From DASSUW01 sp963730535 (GTDB lineage Bacteria; Actinomycetota; Thermoleophilia; Solirubrobacterales; Solirubrobacteraceae): a stretch of 64,000 bases of DNA. Both the position numbers and the translations under genes were made by a program. This document shows, in pieces, positions 34,238 through 42,347 of the stretch (positions are counted from its first letter, which is position 1; each line of letters begins with the position of its first letter). The notes under the pieces are model-generated. The model was not told the origin of the DNA. It ran no database searches and was given only the letters and a program-made list of their open reading frames with translations. The stretch spans positions 434,001 to 498,000 of the forward strand of contig CAVSRU010000012.1 in NCBI GenBank assembly GCA_963730535.1, written 5' to 3'.

Positions 34238-34441
34238 TTATGCGCCGTCGAGGAAGATCACGAGCCCGAAGGCACCGCCGAGCAGTCCGCCTCGCCGAGC
34301 CCAGACATGAGGATCCGCGTTTGGGTCGAGCTCCCGCACGAGTGAGCCTGCGATGAACCCGAGCGTCGCGAAGAGCGCCGCGCCGCCGCCGACGACGGCT
34401 CCCGCTTCGGCCAGGAACTCGCCAAGCGAGCCGGCCCTCAT
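34238..34441 (-). CDS. Small membrane protein, unknown function
   Basis: From ATG 34441 the product has 67 residues with two hydrophobic, glycine-rich helices (AVVGGGAALFATLGFIAGSLV and RRGGLLGGAFGLVIFLDG). The start overlaps the stop of the Flp-like pilin gene (ATGA), so the two are probably co-translated. No family recognised. Confidence 0.6.
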   Translation of the reverse strand: MRAGSLGEFLAEAGAVVGGGAALFATLGFIAGSLVRELDPNADPHVWARRGGLLGGAFGLVIFLDGA

Positions 34442-34656
34442 CCCTCGCCGACGCCGTCGATCGCGCCCTTGATCTTCTTCACCACCGACTCGGCGATCCC
34501 GGTGTCGGAGAACCCGCCGCTCGCCTTCACGACGCCGGCGATCAGCACCGCGACGAGCAGCACGAGCCCGACGTACTCCACCGTCCCCTGGCCGTCGCTC
34601 CGCGCGATGGCGTTCGCCAGCCGCGCGTGGGCGCGGCCCATGAGCTCGAATCGCAT
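34438..34656 (-). CDS. Flp/Fap-type class III pilin-like protein
   Basis: The 72-residue protein has a basic leader, then GQGTVEYVGLVLLVAVLIAG. This is the G-T-x-E-Y class III signal/hydrophobic segment of Flp pilins and TadE-like pseudopilins, which are cut by a prepilin peptidase before the hydrophobic stretch. The C-terminus is amphipathic (AESVVKKIKGAIDGVG). No other tad genes (ATPase, prepilin peptidase, secretin) lie in the window, so it is an orphan locus. Role in pilus assembly is inferred from the motif. Confidence 0.65.
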   Translation of the reverse strand: MRFELMGRAHARLANAIARSDGQGTVEYVGLVLLVAVLIAGVVKASGGFSDTGIAESVVKKIKGAIDGVGEG

Positions 34657-34823
34657 CGTGTGCCCCTCGTCGTTCGTTGCGCCCCGCCTGCCGCGAGGCC
34701 CGGCGCCCCGATCTCGTGGGGCCCGGCGAGTCTCCGGGTGACGGCGTTGCGGATCTAGACGCGCGCGTTGCGGATGTGTGCCGGAACCGTGGCGATACTG
34801 CGCGCCGACTACGCTCGGCGCCC

Positions 34824-35753
34824 GTGCGCGCCCTCGTCGTGACGAACATGTACCCGACGCCGGAGCGGCCGGCGCTCGGCTCGTTCGTGCGCGACCAGGT
34901 GGAGGCGCTGCGGCGACGCGGCGACGTGGAGGTCGAGCTCTTCGCGTTCCCGCCCGGCCTCAGCGCCTACCCCCGCGCGGCGCGGGAGCTGCGGCGCCGC
35001 TACGGGAGGCGCGAGCGGTTCGACGTCGTGCATGCGCACTTCGGGCTGACCGCGTGGCCCGCCGTCGCCGCCCGGCTCGGCCCCGTGGTGGTGACGCTGC
35101 ACGGCAACGACCTCTTCCACCCGCGCTCGAACCGCCTCACGCGAGCGATCCTGCCGTTCACCGCGCTGCCCGCCGCGGTCTCGCGCGAGTTCAGCGCGAA
35201 CCTGCCGGGCGCGGGCACGAGCCGCCGGATCGCCGTGCTCCCCGTCGGCATCGACCTCCACCGCTTCCGGCCGATCGACCGCCGGGAGGCGCGCGAGCGC
35301 CTCGGGCTCGACCCGGATCGCCCGTACCTGTTGTTCCCGCACGACCCGTCGCGGCCGCTCAAGCGATTCGATCGCGCGCGCGAGGCGGCCGGCGACACGA
35401 CGCTCCTCACGATGGGCAACGTGCCGCCCGACGAGGTCCCGTACTGGATCAACGCCAGCAACGCCGTCCTGGTCCCCTCGCAGGCCGAGGGGTTCGGACT
35501 GTCGGTCATCGAGGCGCTCGCGTGCGGCGTCCCCGCCTTCGGCACGCCGGTCGGGATCCATCCGGTCGCGCTGGACGGGATCGAGGGCACGTACTGCGCG
35601 GCCTGGGAGCCTGGCGCCTGGCGCACCGCCGTGCGCGCGGTGATCGAGGAGGACGACCCACGAGTGGACGGCCAGGAGCGAGCGGCGCTGTTCTCAGCCG
35701 ACCGGATGGCCGCGCGGGTCGTCGCCGCCTGGCACGACGTCGTCGGGTGCTAG
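34824..35753 (+). CDS. Glycosyltransferase family 4 protein
   Basis: The 309-residue protein is a GT-B enzyme: N-terminal VRALVVTNMYPTPERPALGSFVRDQ and VVHAHFGLTAWPA acceptor domain, VVTLHGNDLFHP, then a C-terminal donor domain with VLPVGIDLHRFRP and the nucleotide-sugar signature VPSQAEGFGLSVIEALACGVP. GTG at 34824 fits the family N-terminus; GATACT at 34794-34799 is a possible -10. It stands alone between the pilin-like gene and zinc-ribbon genes, so the acceptor is unknown. Confidence 0.88.
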   Translation: MRALVVTNMYPTPERPALGSFVRDQVEALRRRGDVEVELFAFPPGLSAYPRAARELRRRYGRRERFDVVHAHFGLTAWPAVAARLGPVVVTLHGNDLFHPRSNRLTRAILPFTALPAAVSREFSANLPGAGTSRRIAVLPVGIDLHRFRPIDRREARERLGLDPDRPYLLFPHDPSRPLKRFDRAREAAGDTTLLTMGNVPPDEVPYWINASNAVLVPSQAEGFGLSVIEALACGVPAFGTPVGIHPVALDGIEGTYCAAWEPGAWRTAVRAVIEEDDPRVDGQERAALFSADRMAARVVAAWHDVVGC

Positions 35754-35810
35754 CGCTCCGACCTCCGCCCCGGCGGGTTTCCGTATGACGGTGCTCCGGC
35801 GCGGCGATCC

Positions 35811-35816
35811 TATACT
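35811..35816 (+). promoter_or_regulatory. -10 element (TATACT) for the zinc-ribbon genes
   Basis: TATACT at 35811-35816 lies 40 bp before the ATG at 35856 in an otherwise GC-rich gap. TGACGG at 35786-35791 is a poor -35 at 19-bp spacing. Probably the promoter of the two-gene unit that follows. Confidence 0.4.
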
Positions 35817-35855
35817 CGACGGTTCGGGGCGCACGTCCACCGTCTGCCCCTGCCG

Positions 35856-36830
35856 ATGCGCATGAGCGGCCTGCTGCGACGCCTATCACGACGCCCCGCG
35901 ACCGCCGACGAGAACCGGTCCCAGACCGAGTCCTCCGACCCGACCGCGACTCCCGCCACGGCCGGCGGCGAGCAGCCCCTGCACGAAGGCGACGACCAGC
36001 CGACCCAGGTGCTCGCGGACACGAGCGATCCGGTCACCCGCGAGTGGGCGATCGGCCCGACCGGCTGGAGCGGACCGAAAGCGCCCGAGACGACCGCCAC
36101 ACCGGGCGCCACCGTGCCGATCGCGGGCCAGTTCCCTGAGCGCCGGCCGGACCAGACGCAGGCCGAGCGGTCTCACGCACGCGACCTGCCCGCGGGCGTC
36201 GACCCCGCCGAGCTCGAGCAGGTGCCCGCGAGCGCGCGCCGTGGAAGGCTGCGGCGCCGGCTCCGCTACCTGCACTCGGTGCGCGAGCTGCTGCTGCGCG
36301 ACCTCGGCGGCCTCACCTACGAGATCCACCGCACCGCGAGCGGGACCGGCGAACCGTCGCACGGGCAGCTGCAGCAGGCGAAGGCCGAGCGGATCGCGGC
36401 GCTCGACGCCGAGGTCCACGCGCTCGAGACGCGACTCGGCGAGCCGCACCCTGCGACGACGCTGCGCGAGGCCGGCATCGGCGGCACCTGCCCCGAGTGC
36501 GGCGAGCTGCACGCCAGCGACGCGCACTTCTGCTCGCGCTGCGGCACACCGCTCGACGCCAAGGCCCGCGCCAAGCGCGAGGCCCCGGCCGCGCCCGAGG
36601 AGAGCCGCCCGGCGAGCGCGCTCTGGGCCGGCCTCCGCGGTCGCAAGCCCGAGCCCGAGCCCGAGGCCGAGCCCGACAAGCCGGCGGCGGTCACGGGAGA
36701 GTGGCTCGGCACCGGCGACCAGCCGACGACGTTCGACCGGGCGGTGCAGCCCGACACCGCCGCACCCGCGGCGCGCGAGGGCGAGGGCGAGGCCGTGACG
36801 TCCGTCGAGGGCCGGAGGGAGCAGCCGTGA
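35856..36830 (+). CDS. Zinc-ribbon protein with long disordered flanks
   Basis: The 324-residue protein has a disordered acidic/Thr-rich N-terminus (~1-125), a helical, basic middle (RRGRLRRRLRYLHSVRELLLRDLGGL; then a coiled segment ALDAEVHALETRLG), a zinc ribbon (CPECGELHASDAHFCSRCG, near residues 210-229) and a Pro/Glu-rich C-terminus. No enzymatic domain is seen. It is coupled by GTGA overlap to another zinc-ribbon protein that is membrane-anchored. Function unknown; a scaffold or adaptor role is only a guess. Confidence 0.7.
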   Translation: MRMSGLLRRLSRRPATADENRSQTESSDPTATPATAGGEQPLHEGDDQPTQVLADTSDPVTREWAIGPTGWSGPKAPETTATPGATVPIAGQFPERRPDQTQAERSHARDLPAGVDPAELEQVPASARRGRLRRRLRYLHSVRELLLRDLGGLTYEIHRTASGTGEPSHGQLQQAKAERIAALDAEVHALETRLGEPHPATTLREAGIGGTCPECGELHASDAHFCSRCGTPLDAKARAKREAPAAPEESRPASALWAGLRGRKPEPEPEAEPDKPAAVTGEWLGTGDQPTTFDRAVQPDTAAPAAREGEGEAVTSVEGRREQP

Positions 36831-37495
36831 GCGCCGTGCAGACTCCCGATCCGGCGCCGGCGGAGCCGGTGGCCGAGACGCGCCGGTGCCCACGCTGCGG
36901 GTCGAGCCTCACGCCCGAGCAGGAGTGGTGCCTGAACTGCGGCTCGGAGGTCGGCATGACGATCGTGTCGCCGCCGAGCTGGCGGGGGCCGGTGCTGCTC
37001 GTCGGGACGCTGCTCGCGATCGCGGTGATCGCGCTCGTGCTGGCGCTGGTCGAGCTGGCCGATGACGCCGAGCAGGTCGCGCCGGCCGCGGCCACGCCGG
37101 TGCCCACCGCGGCGGTCACGCCCGCCCCCACGCCGGAGTCGACGACGATCCCGCCGGCGGCGACCGCGACGCCCACGATCGCCGAGTGGCCCGCGGGCAC
37201 GACCGCGTGGACGATCGTGCTCGAGTCGTCCGCCACCCGCGAGGCGGCCGACGCCCGCGCCGAGGAGCTCGCCGGCCAGGGCATCGCCGTCGGCGTGCTC
37301 GACTCGAACGACTTCAGCTCGCTGGAGCCCGACCGCTTCGTCGTCTTCTCAGGCCAATACGACAGCCGGCGGGCCGCCGACCAGGCGCGCCAGGACCTCT
37401 CCGGTCAGGTCGCCGGCGCGTACACCCGCCGCGTCGTGCCGGAGAGCCCCACCGGCGGCGCGACGCCGACGCCGACGCCGAGCCCCGCGCCCTAG
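36827..37495 (+). CDS. Zinc-ribbon membrane protein with SPOR-like C-terminal domain
   Basis: From GTG 36827 the 222-residue protein has a zinc ribbon (CPRCGSSLTPEQEWCLNCG, residues ~24-42), a transmembrane helix (VLLVGTLLAIAVIALVLALVEL, ~55-78), a Pro/Thr-rich linker, and a C-terminal module (TIVLESSATREAADARAEEL...FVVFSGQYDSRRAADQARQDL) with the repeated beta-alpha pattern and 'FSGQY' of SPOR domains, which bind denuded peptidoglycan. It overlaps the preceding zinc-ribbon gene. Its TAG shares CTAG with the convergent deacetylase stop. Confidence 0.75.
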   Translation: MSAVQTPDPAPAEPVAETRRCPRCGSSLTPEQEWCLNCGSEVGMTIVSPPSWRGPVLLVGTLLAIAVIALVLALVELADDAEQVAPAAATPVPTAAVTPAPTPESTTIPPAATATPTIAEWPAGTTAWTIVLESSATREAADARAEELAGQGIAVGVLDSNDFSSLEPDRFVVFSGQYDSRRAADQARQDLSGQVAGAYTRRVVPESPTGGATPTPTPSPAP

Positions 37496-38502
37496 AGGTC
37501 CCACCAGGGGGCGAGCCGGCGCGCCGCCTCGTCGGCCAGCGGGTGCCGCTCGACCGGCCCCGGATCCGGCGCCGTGTCGGCCACCAGCACGGGCATGACC
37601 GCCGCCATCGAGCCCGCCAGCGCGCCGAGGTCGTAGCCGCCCTCGAGGACCACGCCGAGCGGAGCGCCGACCGCGTCGGCCGCCCGCCGCAGCGACGCCG
37701 CCATGCCCGCGAAGCCGGCCTCGGTGACCCGGCAGGTCGCGAGGGGGTCGGCGCGATGGGCGTCGAAGCCCGCCGAGATCAAGACCAGCTCCGGCCGCCA
37801 TGCGGCGATCAGCGGCACCGCGACGTGCTCGACGCACGAGCGGAAGCCGGCGTCGCCCGTCCCGCCCGGCACCGGCAGGTTGACCGTGTACCCCTCCCCC
37901 GCCCCCTCGCCCACATACGACGCCGGGCCGGTGCCGGGATACAGCGGCCACTGGTGGATGGAGACGAACAGCACGCCGGGATCGGCGGCGAAGATCGCCT
38001 CGGTCCCGTTGCCGTGGTGCACGTCCCAGTCGAGGATCAGCACGCGCGACACCCCGTGCGCCGTCCGCGCCTGCTCGGCGGCGATCGAGGCGTTGCCGAA
38101 GAAGCAGAACCCCATCGCCCGCTCCGGCTCGGCGTGGTGGCCGGGCGGCCGCAGCGCCGAGACGCCGACGCCGGCCGAGCCGCCGAGGAGCTCGTCGACC
38201 ATCGCAGCCGCGCCGCCCGCCGCACGCAGCGCCGCCTCCCACGTGTCGGGAACCGCCGCGGTGTCCGGGTCGAGCGACCCGCCGCCGCTCGCGCACAGGG
38301 CCTCGATCGCGGCCACGTACCGCTCGGGATGCACCGCGGCCAGCAGCTCCCGGTCCACCGGCGGCGCGTTGACGACAGAGGCGCCGAACCAGGCGTGGCG
38401 CTCCATCTCCGCCTCCAGCGCGCGGATCCGCTCCGGCCGCTCGGGATGGCCCGGGATGTCGTGGCCGAGCGACGCGTCGTGACGGAACCACACCGGGGGC
38501 AC
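37492..38502 (-). CDS. Histone deacetylase/acetylpolyamine amidohydrolase family protein
   Basis: The 336-residue protein has the arginase-like HDAC fold motifs: RPPGHHAEPERAMGFCFFGNASIAA (active-site His pair), ILDWDVHHGNGTE (zinc Asp/His), ISAGFDAHRADPLA (zinc Asp) and EGGYDL. All zinc ligands appear intact. Bacterial members deacetylate polyamines, acetoin-related substrates or lysines; the natural substrate here is unknown. GTG start at 38502. It is divergent from nadB with only 20 bp between starts, and its stop overlaps the convergent SPOR gene. Confidence 0.9.
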   Translation of the reverse strand: MPPVWFRHDASLGHDIPGHPERPERIRALEAEMERHAWFGASVVNAPPVDRELLAAVHPERYVAAIEALCASGGGSLDPDTAAVPDTWEAALRAAGGAAAMVDELLGGSAGVGVSALRPPGHHAEPERAMGFCFFGNASIAAEQARTAHGVSRVLILDWDVHHGNGTEAIFAADPGVLFVSIHQWPLYPGTGPASYVGEGAGEGYTVNLPVPGGTGDAGFRSCVEHVAVPLIAAWRPELVLISAGFDAHRADPLATCRVTEAGFAGMAASLRRAADAVGAPLGVVLEGGYDLGALAGSMAAVMPVLVADTAPDPGPVERHPLADEAARRLAPWWDL

Positions 38503-38522
38503 GCCGGTACCGTACGGCGTCG

Positions 38523-39977
38523 GTGGACGCCCGGCCTGCAGACCTCATCGTGGTGGGCGCCGGCGCCGCGGGGCTGTTCACGTCGCTCGTCGCCGCCGGC
38601 CAGGGCGCGCGGGTCACGCTCGTCTCGGCCCGTCCGCTGGCCGAGACGGCCTCGTACTGGGCGCAGGGAGGCCTGGCGGCCGCGCTCTCGGTCGACGACT
38701 CGCCGGAGCGCCACCTGCGGGACACGGTGAGCGCCGGCCGCGGCCTGGTGCGCGAGTCCGCCGCCCGGGTGCTCGCCGACGAGGCGGCCGCCCGGTTCCG
38801 CGACCTCGAGGAGCTCGGGGTCCGCTTCGACGCAGACCGCCAGGGCAACGTCGCGCTCGGCCTCGAGGGAGGCCACGGGCTGCGCCGGGTCGTCCACGCC
38901 GGAGGGAGCGCCACCGGCCGCAGGATCCTGCGCCAGCTGTCGGCCGTGGTGGCCGAGAACCCCTTGATCGAGGTGCACGAGGGCGCGCGTGCCGCGAGCG
39001 TCGCGACGACCACCGGCGGGCGCGCCGCGGGCGTGCGGCTCGAGGACGGCCGCACCCTGCGCTCGCGCGCCGTGATCCTCGCCACCGGCGGGGCCGCCGC
39101 GCTGTGGTCGCGCACCACCAACCCGCCGGGGTCCTTCGGCCCGGGCCTGCTGCTCGCCCGCGCCGCCGGCGCGGCGCTCGCCGACCTCGAGTTCGCCCAG
39201 TTCCATCCCACCGCGGTCGTCGGCGTGAAGGGGCGCGAGGGGTTCCTCATCTCGGAGGCGGTGCGCGGCGAAGGCGCGACGCTGCACGACGCCGCCGGCG
39301 AGCGCTTCGTGGACGAGCTGGCGCCGCGCGACGAGGTCGCCCGCGCGATCTTCCGCACGCTCGCCGAGCAGGACGCGAGCTTCGTCAGCCTCGACATGCG
39401 GGGCGTCGACCCGGCGCGCTTCCCCAACGTGGTCACGGCGCTGCGCGAGGCCGGGCTCGACCCCGCGACCGAGCTCGTGCCGGTCGCCCCCGCGAGCCAC
39501 TACGTGATGGGCGGGATCGTGACCGACCTGTACGGCCGCTCGCAGGTCGCGGGCCTGTATGCGGTGGGGGAATGCGCCTGCACCGGCCTCCACGGGGCCA
39601 ACCGGCTCGCCTCCAACTCGCTCAGCGAATGCTTCGTGTTCGGCGGCCGGGCGGCGCTGCGGGGGCTCGAGGAGCCCGGCGCCGCGGAGCCGCTCGCCCC
39701 CGCGCCGGACGCGCCGGTGGCGGTCCCCCCCACGCGCGAGACCCGGAAGGCGATGTGGCGCCACGCCGGCCTCGAGCGCGACGCGCAGGGCCTTCGGACG
39801 CTGCTCGACGACCCGCACCCGCTCGCCCGCCTCGTCGCCCGCAGCGCGCTGTTCCGGGAGGAGACCCGGGGCGCGCACGCGCGCACGGAGTTCCCGGACC
39901 GCGAGCCCGCGCTCGACGGCCGGCACACGGTGATCGACGCCCGAAGCACCGAGCCGCGGCTCGAGGCCTGGTCTTAG
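38523..39977 (+). CDS. nadB: L-aspartate oxidase
   Basis: NadB oxidises L-aspartate to iminoaspartate for NAD synthesis. The 484-residue flavoprotein has the FAD loop IVVGAGAAGLFTSLVAAG, the signature ETASYWAQGGLAAALS, ATGGAAALW, FAQFHPTAV, PASHYVMGGIVTD and CTGLHGANRLASNSLSE, ending in a short C-terminal helical domain. GTG start at 38523. The usual partners nadA and nadC are not adjacent; they may lie elsewhere. Confidence 0.94.
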   Translation: MDARPADLIVVGAGAAGLFTSLVAAGQGARVTLVSARPLAETASYWAQGGLAAALSVDDSPERHLRDTVSAGRGLVRESAARVLADEAAARFRDLEELGVRFDADRQGNVALGLEGGHGLRRVVHAGGSATGRRILRQLSAVVAENPLIEVHEGARAASVATTTGGRAAGVRLEDGRTLRSRAVILATGGAAALWSRTTNPPGSFGPGLLLARAAGAALADLEFAQFHPTAVVGVKGREGFLISEAVRGEGATLHDAAGERFVDELAPRDEVARAIFRTLAEQDASFVSLDMRGVDPARFPNVVTALREAGLDPATELVPVAPASHYVMGGIVTDLYGRSQVAGLYAVGECACTGLHGANRLASNSLSECFVFGGRAALRGLEEPGAAEPLAPAPDAPVAVPPTRETRKAMWRHAGLERDAQGLRTLLDDPHPLARLVARSALFREETRGAHARTEFPDREPALDGRHTVIDARSTEPRLEAWS

Positions 39978-40140
39978 AAGGTTTTGGCACGCAACCGGCG
40001 AAAGCGAACACTGGTTCGCGCTTAACCGGAAGACAACACTTTGCAGGTTCCAAATTGAACGTGATCGGTTATCAGTGCCCGATCCGGGTTTCCTTGGGGG
40101 GAGCCCTGTTCAGCGCGAGAGGTTCCGAAGGGAAGAACGC

Positions 40141-40569
40141 ATGTACCGCTTCAGCCGTTCCATCTATCGAGAGCTCGCGCCCGACATCCTCGAGGACAGG
40201 CCGGGCCACTGCGGCCCGTCCAACCACGAGTGCGTGCTGCGGGCGTGCGAGGCCGCTGTCCACCGCCTGGCCACGGACTGGCACTACTTCGCCAGGCCCA
40301 CCAAGACGCTGTTCAACGACATCCGGATCTACTTCCCGATGTCGGCTCAGCACCGCGCCTACGTCGTGGTCGACCGCTACATGAGCTTCGCCAAGGAGTA
40401 CTTCTCGTCGATGCCGCTCAGCGGCTACGACATCGAGGGCAACCGGATCGAGTGCCGGGCGACGACCCGCCGCGGGACGCCGTGCCAGCGCACGCCGCTG
40501 CCCCACAACGGCTACTGCCCGTCGCACCAGCACCTGGCAGAGCCCGAGGAGGTTCCGCTCGCCGCGTGA
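40141..40569 (+). CDS. Cys/His-rich small protein, unknown function
   Basis: The 142-residue protein has an N-terminal region with CGPSNHECVLRACEAAVHRL and a C-terminal putative zinc knuckle CRATTRRGTPCQRTPLPHNG then YCPSHQH. That C-x9-C-x9-C-x2-H pattern is seen in short zinc-binding proteins of Actinobacteria and phages. The ATG at 40141 follows a GAAGGGAAG ribosome-binding site; an upstream ATG at 40075 lacks one. The 163-bp leader is AT-richer than its surroundings and probably holds the promoter. No function can be assigned. Confidence 0.7.
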   Translation: MYRFSRSIYRELAPDILEDRPGHCGPSNHECVLRACEAAVHRLATDWHYFARPTKTLFNDIRIYFPMSAQHRAYVVVDRYMSFAKEYFSSMPLSGYDIEGNRIECRATTRRGTPCQRTPLPHNGYCPSHQHLAEPEEVPLAA

Positions 40570-40585
40570 CGGTAGCCTCCCGCCG

Positions 40586-41473
40586 ATGGCGGAGGCGATC
40601 GGGTTCATCGGGCTGGGCATCATGGGGTCGCGACAGGCGGCCACGCTGCGGCGCGCCGGCTTCGAGGTGACGGTCTACAACCGCACGCGCGAGACCGCCG
40701 AGGCGTGGGCGGCCGAGCACGGCGGCCACGCCGCGGGGAGCCCGCGCGAGCTGGCGGAGCGCAGCGACGTCGTGATCTCGATGGTCGTCGACGGCGGGCA
40801 GGTCGAGACGCTGCTGCTCGGCGAGGACGGCGCGGTCGAGGGCGCGCGCCCCGGCACGCTGTTCGTCGACATGTCGACGATCGGGCCCGCCGAGGCGCGC
40901 CGCATCGGCGCCGCGGTCGCGGACCGCGGGCACGCGTTCGTCGACGCGCCGGTGACCGGCTCCGCACCGCGGGCCGCGGACGGGACGCTGACGATCATGG
41001 CCGGCGGGAGCGAGGAGGACGTGGCACGCGCGCGGCCGGCGCTCGAGGCGATGGGCGAGACGATCGTCCACGTCGGCGAGCTGGGGACCGGGCAGCAGGT
41101 CAAGGTCCTCTCCAACGCGGTCAGCGCGGCCAACTGCGCGACGCTCGCGCAGGCGCTGACCGTCGGCCGGCGGGCCGGAGTCGACCTCGAGGCGCTGCTG
41201 ACGGTCATGGCCGGCGGCTCGGCGAACTCGACGATGCTCCAGCTCAAGGGCAAGCCGATGCTCGCCCACGACTTCACGCCGCTGTTCAAGCTCGAGCACA
41301 TGCTCAAGGACGTCCGCCTCTGCCTCGAGGAGGCGCGCGACGCCGGCGCCGCCTTCCCGGCCGCCGCCCTCGCGGGCGAGCTCTACGCCGCGGCTGACGG
41401 GCGCGGGCTCGGCGAGCAGGACTTCGCGGCCGTGCTCGAGGTCGTCGAGGCGCTCAACGACACGCGACTGTAA
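40586..41473 (+). CDS. Beta-hydroxyacid dehydrogenase (3-hydroxyisobutyrate/tartronate semialdehyde reductase family)
   Basis: The 295-residue protein has the Rossmann motif GFIGLGIMGSRQAATLRRAG, a second motif DMSTIGPAEARRIG, the substrate-binding DAPVTGSAPRAADGTLTIMAGG and the catalytic-lysine helix TGQQVKVLSNAVSAANC. Members reduce or oxidise short beta-hydroxyacids (3-hydroxyisobutyrate, tartronate semialdehyde, succinic semialdehyde). The conserved catalytic Lys lies in GQQVKVLSN. It starts 16 bp after the preceding gene. Substrate not determined by sequence. Confidence 0.9.
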   Translation: MAEAIGFIGLGIMGSRQAATLRRAGFEVTVYNRTRETAEAWAAEHGGHAAGSPRELAERSDVVISMVVDGGQVETLLLGEDGAVEGARPGTLFVDMSTIGPAEARRIGAAVADRGHAFVDAPVTGSAPRAADGTLTIMAGGSEEDVARARPALEAMGETIVHVGELGTGQQVKVLSNAVSAANCATLAQALTVGRRAGVDLEALLTVMAGGSANSTMLQLKGKPMLAHDFTPLFKLEHMLKDVRLCLEEARDAGAAFPAAALAGELYAAADGRGLGEQDFAAVLEVVEALNDTRL

Positions 41474-41483
41474 GCGCGCTTAC
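41470..41483 (+). terminator. 14-bp palindrome at the end of the dehydrogenase gene
   Basis: GTAAGCGCGCTTAC is a perfect palindrome that includes the TAA stop codon (41471-41473). It has no loop and no U tract, so it may be a weak terminator or a protein-binding site. Confidence 0.3.
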
Positions 41484-41525
41484 ACGGCCCTCGTGGTACG
41501 AAATACGCCCAATTTCCAGCAGGGT

Positions 41526-41555
41526 TTGGCGATTCCGCGACTTTGTGCATAGTAT
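41526..41555 (+). promoter_or_regulatory. Sigma-70-like promoter for the DUF1802 gene
   Basis: TTGGCG (41526-41531) and TAGTAT (41550-41555) are separated by 18 bp, in one of the few AT-rich stretches of the window. Transcription would begin near 41562, giving a ~100-nt leader before the ATG at 41664. Confidence 0.5.
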
Positions 41556-41597
41556 GTGACGCCGCAACGGACGGTTAGGACGCGGCTGATCCAGGGC

Positions 41598-41635
41598 AGG
41601 GTGCGTGGGGTTCGCTTTCGGGCGAGTCGCACCCT
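41598..41635 (+). promoter_or_regulatory. Leader hairpin of the DUF1802 gene
   Basis: AGGGTGCG (41598-41605) pairs perfectly with CGCACCCT (41628-41635) across a 22-nt loop that can form a small inner stem. The following 28 nt up to the ATG are A/C-rich and apparently unpaired. It may be an attenuator or a structured 5' UTR; no known riboswitch class is recognised. Confidence 0.35.
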
Positions 41636-41663
41636 CTAAACACACTTCCCAATCACCATCCCT

Positions 41664-42296
41664 ATGCCGATCGCTTTCAAGGAATGGGCAGTCACTGTGC
41701 GCGCGCTTGCCGAAGGCGAGCAGCTCGTGACCCTCCGCAAGGGCGGCATCCGCGAGCCGGACAAGCACTTCGCCCTCGAGCACGACCGCTTCTTCCTCTA
41801 TCCGACGTTCGATCACCAGCGCGGTGATCTCGTCCGCGAGTCGCACCAGCCCGAGCTGCGGCGGGCGCTCGAGGAAGGCGTGTGGGCAGAGGGCGAGCCG
41901 CCCGCCCAGGCGCTGACGCGCGACGGCGGGATCGCCCAGCCCGATCGCGTGCGCATCCGCGCCTGGGCCGAGGTGGCCTGCGCCTGGACGGTGACCGACC
42001 GCCGCGTGGTCGACGCGCTGTCGCCGTTCTACGTGTGGACGCCGGACTACGCCGAGAAGCGCCTCGCCTGGAAGCGCCGGCACCCGCTGCACGTCCTGCT
42101 CCTGCGCACGTACCGGATCCCGCGGCCCGTCACGGTGCGCGTCCGCGACGACTACGGCGGATGTCGCTCGTGGCTCGAGATCACCCGCGAGCTGCCGTTC
42201 GAGGGCACTCCGGTGCTGTCGGACGAGGAGTTCGAGCGGGCCTCAGAGGAGATCGCCGGCATCGCCCAGGGCGACGGCGCGCTCGCCTACGCCTGA
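41664..42296 (+). CDS. DUF1802 family protein
   Basis: The 210-residue protein begins FKEWAVTVRALAEGEQLVTLRKGGIREPD and has HDRFFLYPTFDHQRGDLV, the diagnostic DUF1802 N-terminal layout, followed by YVWTPDYAEKRLAWKRRHPLHVLLLRTY and a C-terminal CRSWLEITRELPFEGTPVLSDEEF. The family occurs mostly in Actinobacteria, cyanobacteria and Deinococcus and has no known function. It has its own likely promoter and a structured leader. Soluble, cytoplasmic, no metal motif seen. Confidence 0.85.
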   Translation: MPIAFKEWAVTVRALAEGEQLVTLRKGGIREPDKHFALEHDRFFLYPTFDHQRGDLVRESHQPELRRALEEGVWAEGEPPAQALTRDGGIAQPDRVRIRAWAEVACAWTVTDRRVVDALSPFYVWTPDYAEKRLAWKRRHPLHVLLLRTYRIPRPVTVRVRDDYGGCRSWLEITRELPFEGTPVLSDEEFERASEEIAGIAQGDGALAYA

Positions 42297-42347
42297 CCGG
42301 CGGCGGCGTGCCACGATGACTCGCCGCGGGCCCGCCCGCGACGTGCC

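Noticed and set aside
34743..34772. Direct repeat GCGTTGCGGAT as operator of the GT4 gene
   Set aside because: Only two copies in a GC-rich gap; too little to separate from chance.
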